From: Zoogloea sp021286885
GTDB lineage: Bacteria; Pseudomonadota; Gammaproteobacteria; Burkholderiales; Rhodocyclaceae
Length of the DNA: 64,000 nt
Strand: one strand, 5' to 3'
NCBI RefSeq assembly: GCF_041915215.1
Contig: NZ_JAYSBV010000016.1
The position numbers and the translations under genes were made by a program. Below the pieces are notes generated by a model. That model ran no database searches. It was not told the origin of the DNA and saw nothing but the letters and a program-made list of their open reading frames with translations. This document shows positions 60,427 through 64,000 of this stretch, one piece after another. The stretch's first letter is position 1, and every line of letters starts with the position of its first letter.

Positions 60427-60441
60427 CATCAAACCTTAAGC

Positions 60442-61041
60442 ATGGAAACTCCCACCCCTCTGATCCGTTGCGGCTGGTGTTCGGCCGATCCGCTCTACCA
60501 GGCCTACCACGACACGGAATGGGGCGTCCCCCTGCGGGACGACCGGGCCCTCTTCGAGCTGCTCAACCTCGAAGGGGCCCAGGCGGGACTCTCCTGGATC
60601 ACCGTACTGCGCAAGCGCGAAGGCTACCGCGAAGCCTTCGAGGGCTTCGACCCGGCGCGCATCGTCTGCTACACCGAGGCCGACCAGGCCCGCCTGCTCC
60701 AGAACCCGGGCATCGTGCGCAACCGCCTCAAGGTGGCCGCCACCATCAGCAACGCCCGGGCCTTCCTGGCGCTCCAGGAAGCCGAAGGCAGCTTTGCCGA
60801 CTGGCTGTGGCGCTTCGTGGATGGGCAACCCATCCTCAACACCTGGGACACCCTCGCCCAGGTGCCCGCCCGCACGCCCGAATCCGACGCCCTCTCCAAG
60901 GCGCTCCAGCAGCGGGGTTTCAAGTTTGTGGGCAGTACCATCTGCTACGCCTTCATGCAGGCAGCCGGGATGGTGAATGACCACACCACCGACTGCTTTC
61001 GCCATGGGGCGGTGGCCGCGCTATCATCGCGCCCTCTCTGA
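60442..61041 (+). CDS. tag: DNA-3-methyladenine glycosylase I
   Basis: 199 residues. It removes 3-methyladenine from DNA. The start IRCGWCSADPLYQAYHDTEWG and the end NDHTTDCFRH carry the zinc ligands (Cys, His, His, Cys) of Tag, and GLSWITVLRKREGYREAF forms part of the base pocket. It lies between the Pat gene and the mutarotase gene with 15- and 20-bp gaps, so the three are likely one operon. Confidence 0.95.
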   Translation: METPTPLIRCGWCSADPLYQAYHDTEWGVPLRDDRALFELLNLEGAQAGLSWITVLRKREGYREAFEGFDPARIVCYTEADQARLLQNPGIVRNRLKVAATISNARAFLALQEAEGSFADWLWRFVDGQPILNTWDTLAQVPARTPESDALSKALQQRGFKFVGSTICYAFMQAAGMVNDHTTDCFRHGAVAALSSRPL

Positions 61042-61061
61042 ACCTTCCCCCCCTGCATCCC

Positions 61062-61910
61062 ATGAACGAGCAGATCGAACTGGCCGAACTGCACGGCCAA
61101 CCCGTCCTCAAGCTGCAAACCCCCGACGGCGCCGTGGCGCTGGTCAGCCTGTTCGGCGGCCATGTCCTGTCCTGGACCCCGGCAGGCGGCAACGAACGCC
61201 TCTACCTGAGCCCCAAGGCCCTGTTTGATGGCAAGACCCCGATCCGGGGCGGCGTGCCGGTGTGCTTTCCGCAATTCGCCGACCAGGGCCCCCTGCCCAA
61301 GCACGGCTTTGCCCGCAATCGGCTGTGGACGCTTGCCAGCCAGCGCGCCGGCAAGGATTACGCGATGGTCAATCTGCGCCTCGAATCCGACGCCGACACC
61401 CTCGCCCTGTGGCCCCACCCGTTTGCGCTGGAGCTGAGCATCTCGATTGGCGCCGACCGGCTCGACATGGAGCTGGAAGTCGAAAACACCGGCAGCGCCC
61501 CCCTCGCCTTCACCGCCGCGCTGCACACCTATCTGGCCGTGCGCGAAGTGGAAACCTGCCAGGTGGAAGGCCTGCGCGGGCTCCAGTACCAGAACACCGC
61601 CCAGGGCGGCAGCCTGGCCCTGGAAACCGGCACCGAGCTGACGGTGGAAGACGAAGTGGATCGGATCTACTACCAGGCCCCGTCCACCCTGCTGCTGCGC
61701 GAAGGGCACCGGGCCCTGGGCGTGCACGCCGAGAACTTCCCCGACGTGGTGATCTGGAACCCCTGGGAGCACAAAAACGCCACCCTGGCCGACATGCCCG
61801 CCGACGGCTTCCGCCGCATGCTGTGCATCGAAGCCGCCGCCATCCAGAACCCGGTGCAGGTCGAGGCCGGCAAGAGCTGGTGGGGGCGCCAGACTCTGGT
61901 TGCCCTTTAA
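61062..61910 (+). CDS. D-hexose-6-phosphate mutarotase (YeaD type)
   Basis: 282 residues with the aldose 1-epimerase beta-sandwich fold. PIRGGVPVCFPQFADQG, LPKHGFARNRLW and the catalytic His in ALHTYLAV are conserved; the Glu lies in the late FRRMLCIEAAA. It interconverts anomers of glucose-6-phosphate and similar sugars. Convergent with the acyltransferase gene, without a clear terminator between. Confidence 0.93.
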   Translation: MNEQIELAELHGQPVLKLQTPDGAVALVSLFGGHVLSWTPAGGNERLYLSPKALFDGKTPIRGGVPVCFPQFADQGPLPKHGFARNRLWTLASQRAGKDYAMVNLRLESDADTLALWPHPFALELSISIGADRLDMELEVENTGSAPLAFTAALHTYLAVREVETCQVEGLRGLQYQNTAQGGSLALETGTELTVEDEVDRIYYQAPSTLLLREGHRALGVHAENFPDVVIWNPWEHKNATLADMPADGFRRMLCIEAAAIQNPVQVEAGKSWWGRQTLVAL

Positions 61911-61950
61911 GCCCTCAAGCCCCCAAACCTCTAACCCCCGCTCCCCCGGC

Positions 61951-63903
61951 TCAGGGCCGGGGCAGCAGCTCGGCCGCCAGCCCCAGGCGGCCCACCAGCA
62001 GGCGGGACGCATCGTGGGTGATGTGGCCCGCATCCACGTACAGCAACTGCCCATCCATCCGGCTCACGCAGCGGGTCTGGTCGCACAGCAGCGGATCAAA
62101 CGACAGCAGCTTCACCCCAGTTTCCTGCACCACCCGCGCCAGCAACTGGTCGGTGAGGGCAAAGAACTGGCGGTAATCAGCCACCGGCACGCTGCAGTTT
62201 TCCATGGGCGCGCCAAAGGCCAGCATGCCCCGGGCCTGACGCTCCAGGCAGTTGCCGATGTTGAAGCCCGACGAGGGCGGCGGCCCCACCAGCACCACCT
62301 TCTTGCCCAGGGCCTGCACATGGCGGATGGTGGCCACCAGCGCCTCGGCTGCCACGCCCACGCCCGGCGGCTGCTCCACGATCTGATCCCCCTGGGCCGC
62401 CAGCACGCGCCAATGATGCTTGCCATCCACCGGCTTCAGGTACTGGTGGAAGGGGCTGGCGATGACCACGGTGCGGATGTGGGGCGAGCGGGCCAGGTAA
62501 TCCATCACCCGCCGACTGAACTCCAGGCAGCTCATGGCCCAGCTCTGGACGAAATACTCGTTGGACAAAGGGGCCAGATTCTCGAAGGGCCCGCAATTGC
62601 CCATGGTGGCCTGAATGATCTGGTGATCCGGACTCGCCGCCACCAAACCCGGCACCAGATGCATGGCGAAGGAGTCGCCCCACACCATCACGTCCGGATC
62701 ATCCCCGCTACGGCACTCGGCCAGGGGCTCGAACTTGCCGTCCTCGTAGCGGCAACGGGTCGAGAACCCATCATTGGGGCGACGGATCTGGGCGTACTCG
62801 GGGCCCGCATTGGGGATCTGACTGATGAACCAGGGCAGACATGCCACCAGCAGCGAAGTGCTCAAACCCAGGGCCACCAGCCGCCGGCTGGGGCGCAGAT
62901 CCAGCGTACGGGTGGGCAGCTCCACAAAGCGGTAGAGCAGCAAACCCAGGCCTATGCCCACCAACAGGGTGAGCAGGTTCTGCTGCATCCCGATGGGCCC
63001 CACCGCCGCGTTCTTGAGCAGCGCAAAGGGTGGCCAGTGGGCCAGATACAGGGAGTAAGACACATCCCCCACCCGGGCCAGGGCGCGGGCAGCGGCAAGT
63101 TGGTCAAACATCGGGTGACGGCGCAGGATCACCACCAGGGTTGCCACACACACCAAGAGCGCATCCACCCCCGGATGGGGCAGGCCGGTGGGCATCAGGG
63201 GCAGACCCAGCAGCACCAGCAGCGCAGGCCAGAACACGCCGGCCAATACCCGCTGGGCCAGGGGCCGGGCCCAGGTTTCAGCCAGCAAGGCCCCCACCGA
63301 CCCCAGCGCCAGTTCCCAGGCCCGAGTGGGCAAGAAGTAAAAAGCCGCCACCGGCTTGGGGCCCAGCAACACAAAACAGCCCGCCATGCTGGCCAGGCAC
63401 AGCAGCACGATGCCGGCCTTCCAGAAACGGCGCGGCACGAACACCAGACAGGCCGGGAGGATCAGGTAATACTGTTCCTCAATCGACAAAGACCACACAT
63501 GGAGCAAGGGCTTCAGCTCGGCTGCGCCGCCAAAGTAGCCCGCCTGGGAAAACAGCACCATGTTGGTGGTGAAGCTCACTGCCCCCAGGGTCTGGCGGAT
63601 GAATCCATCCATCTCCTGCGCCGTGAGGGCAAACGGCGCCGCCACCGCCGTCAGCACAAACACCGCATAGGCAGCCGGCAGCAAACGCTTGCAACGCCTG
63701 AAATAGAACTCGGAAAAGCGGAAATCCCCCCGCTCTATGCCCTTGCGCACCAGGCCGGTGATCAGGAAGCCCGAGATCACAAAAAAGATATCCACCCCCA
63801 GAAAGCCGCCGCCAAAGGGCCCGAGCCCCGCATGGAAGAGCAGCACCAGGGATACCGCCAGCCCCCGCAGGGCCTGGATGTCTGTCCGAAAGCCAGCTAA
63901 CAC
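61951..63903 (-). CDS. OafA/YrhL-type O-acyltransferase with SGNH domain
   Basis: 650 residues from GTG 63903, chosen because GGCGGAG lies 5 nt upstream and TDIQALRGLAV, the standard family opening, follows. The frame extends to 63996, through a terminator, so the longer version is false. Residues 1-375 are the membrane acyltransferase-3 domain (about 10 helices; key His in LVLLFHAG; WSLSIEEQYYL). Residues about 390-650 are a periplasmic SGNH hydrolase-like domain with VWGDSFAMHL and the D-x-x-H in VDAGHITHD. Such fusions acetylate surface polysaccharide or peptidoglycan; the acceptor is unknown. Confidence 0.92.
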   Translation of the reverse strand: MLAGFRTDIQALRGLAVSLVLLFHAGLGPFGGGFLGVDIFFVISGFLITGLVRKGIERGDFRFSEFYFRRCKRLLPAAYAVFVLTAVAAPFALTAQEMDGFIRQTLGAVSFTTNMVLFSQAGYFGGAAELKPLLHVWSLSIEEQYYLILPACLVFVPRRFWKAGIVLLCLASMAGCFVLLGPKPVAAFYFLPTRAWELALGSVGALLAETWARPLAQRVLAGVFWPALLVLLGLPLMPTGLPHPGVDALLVCVATLVVILRRHPMFDQLAAARALARVGDVSYSLYLAHWPPFALLKNAAVGPIGMQQNLLTLLVGIGLGLLLYRFVELPTRTLDLRPSRRLVALGLSTSLLVACLPWFISQIPNAGPEYAQIRRPNDGFSTRCRYEDGKFEPLAECRSGDDPDVMVWGDSFAMHLVPGLVAASPDHQIIQATMGNCGPFENLAPLSNEYFVQSWAMSCLEFSRRVMDYLARSPHIRTVVIASPFHQYLKPVDGKHHWRVLAAQGDQIVEQPPGVGVAAEALVATIRHVQALGKKVVLVGPPPSSGFNIGNCLERQARGMLAFGAPMENCSVPVADYRQFFALTDQLLARVVQETGVKLLSFDPLLCDQTRCVSRMDGQLLYVDAGHITHDASRLLVGRLGLAAELLPRP

Positions 63904-63955
63904 GAATACTCCGCCCAGTCCTGAAAGGCGCGTAGCATGAAGCCTCAGGCCCCAC

Positions 63956-63990
63956 AAAAAAAGGCCCGCCGTCACGGGCGGGCCTTTTTT
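63956..63990. terminator. Bidirectional terminator at right edge
   Basis: GGCCCGCC and GGCGGGCC pair around GTCACG with A7 before and T6 after. It lies upstream of the acyltransferase gene, so it must end a gene beyond the window on the minus strand. Confidence 0.88.
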
Positions 63991-64000
63991 GCGCACCAGA

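Noticed and set aside
57757..60432. Minus-strand open frame of 891 codons across the Pat gene
   Set aside because: It lies antisense to a gene with clear domains; composition (very His/Gly/Gln-rich) is that of a GC-rich shadow frame.

Overview
The window looks like ordinary chromosome from a GC-rich betaproteobacterium, probably a relative of the Rhodocyclales. Supporting signs are a phasin gene, ubiquinone genes coq7 and ispB, the CNP1-like and zf-CHCC small proteins common in betaproteobacteria, and the high-GC coding style with long antisense shadow frames. That placement is inference; no rRNA is present. I see no prophage, integrase, insertion sequence or CRISPR array.

Layout. 1-6080: a partial haem-sensor protein, an NhaD/ArsB-type antiporter, a MocR regulator with its operator, folE2, a glutathione peroxidase and a small exported protein. 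6000-7002: a complete CarH/LitR-type B12 light-sensor regulator whose twin operators cover the promoter of the peroxidase genes. 6993-16620: gluQ, aroG, a LysR/metallo-beta-lactamase/DsbA group, two unknown proteins, a class A penicillin-binding protein, tRNA-fMet, an SRAP protein and tRNA-Thr. 16770-22207: a NarL-type two-component pair followed by a four-gene pseudopilin cluster. 22262-27318: a Kef-type antiporter, kdsD-lptC-lptA and phasin. 27540-33669: erpA, argC, rpsI, rplM, a predicted small RNA, OsmC, coq7, CBS protein and rppH. 33840-45023: proS, a lytic transglycosylase, nudJ-(unknown)-mnmA, ilvE, a YheT hydrolase, a phosphohexomutase and a LysR/MFS pair. 45199-53675: tRNA-Pro, ispB, ugpQ-ugpB, a c-di-GMP gene pair and tas. 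53840-64000: rlmM, rhlE, a four-tRNA cluster (two identical tRNA-His, Arg, Pro), a Pat-type acetyltransferase, tag, a mutarotase and an acyltransferase.

Two regions stand out. First, the B12 photoreceptor at 6079-7002 keeps every residue needed to bind adenosylcobalamin and sense light. It sits beside two perfect copies of one 17-bp palindrome that flank a good sigma70 promoter driving a small exported protein, glutathione peroxidase and possibly folE2. This reads as a light-inducible photo-oxidative stress unit. Second, the 523-bp gap between rplM and the osmC-like gene encodes, on the minus strand, a compact unit of palindrome, promoter, about 100 nt of RNA and a strong terminator. Its RNA carries two unpaired CCUCC-type anti-Shine-Dalgarno stretches. 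Further oddities are a c-di-GMP pair with altered catalytic motifs, ugpB next to ugpQ without permease genes, and a pseudopilin-like protein lacking the usual Glu5.
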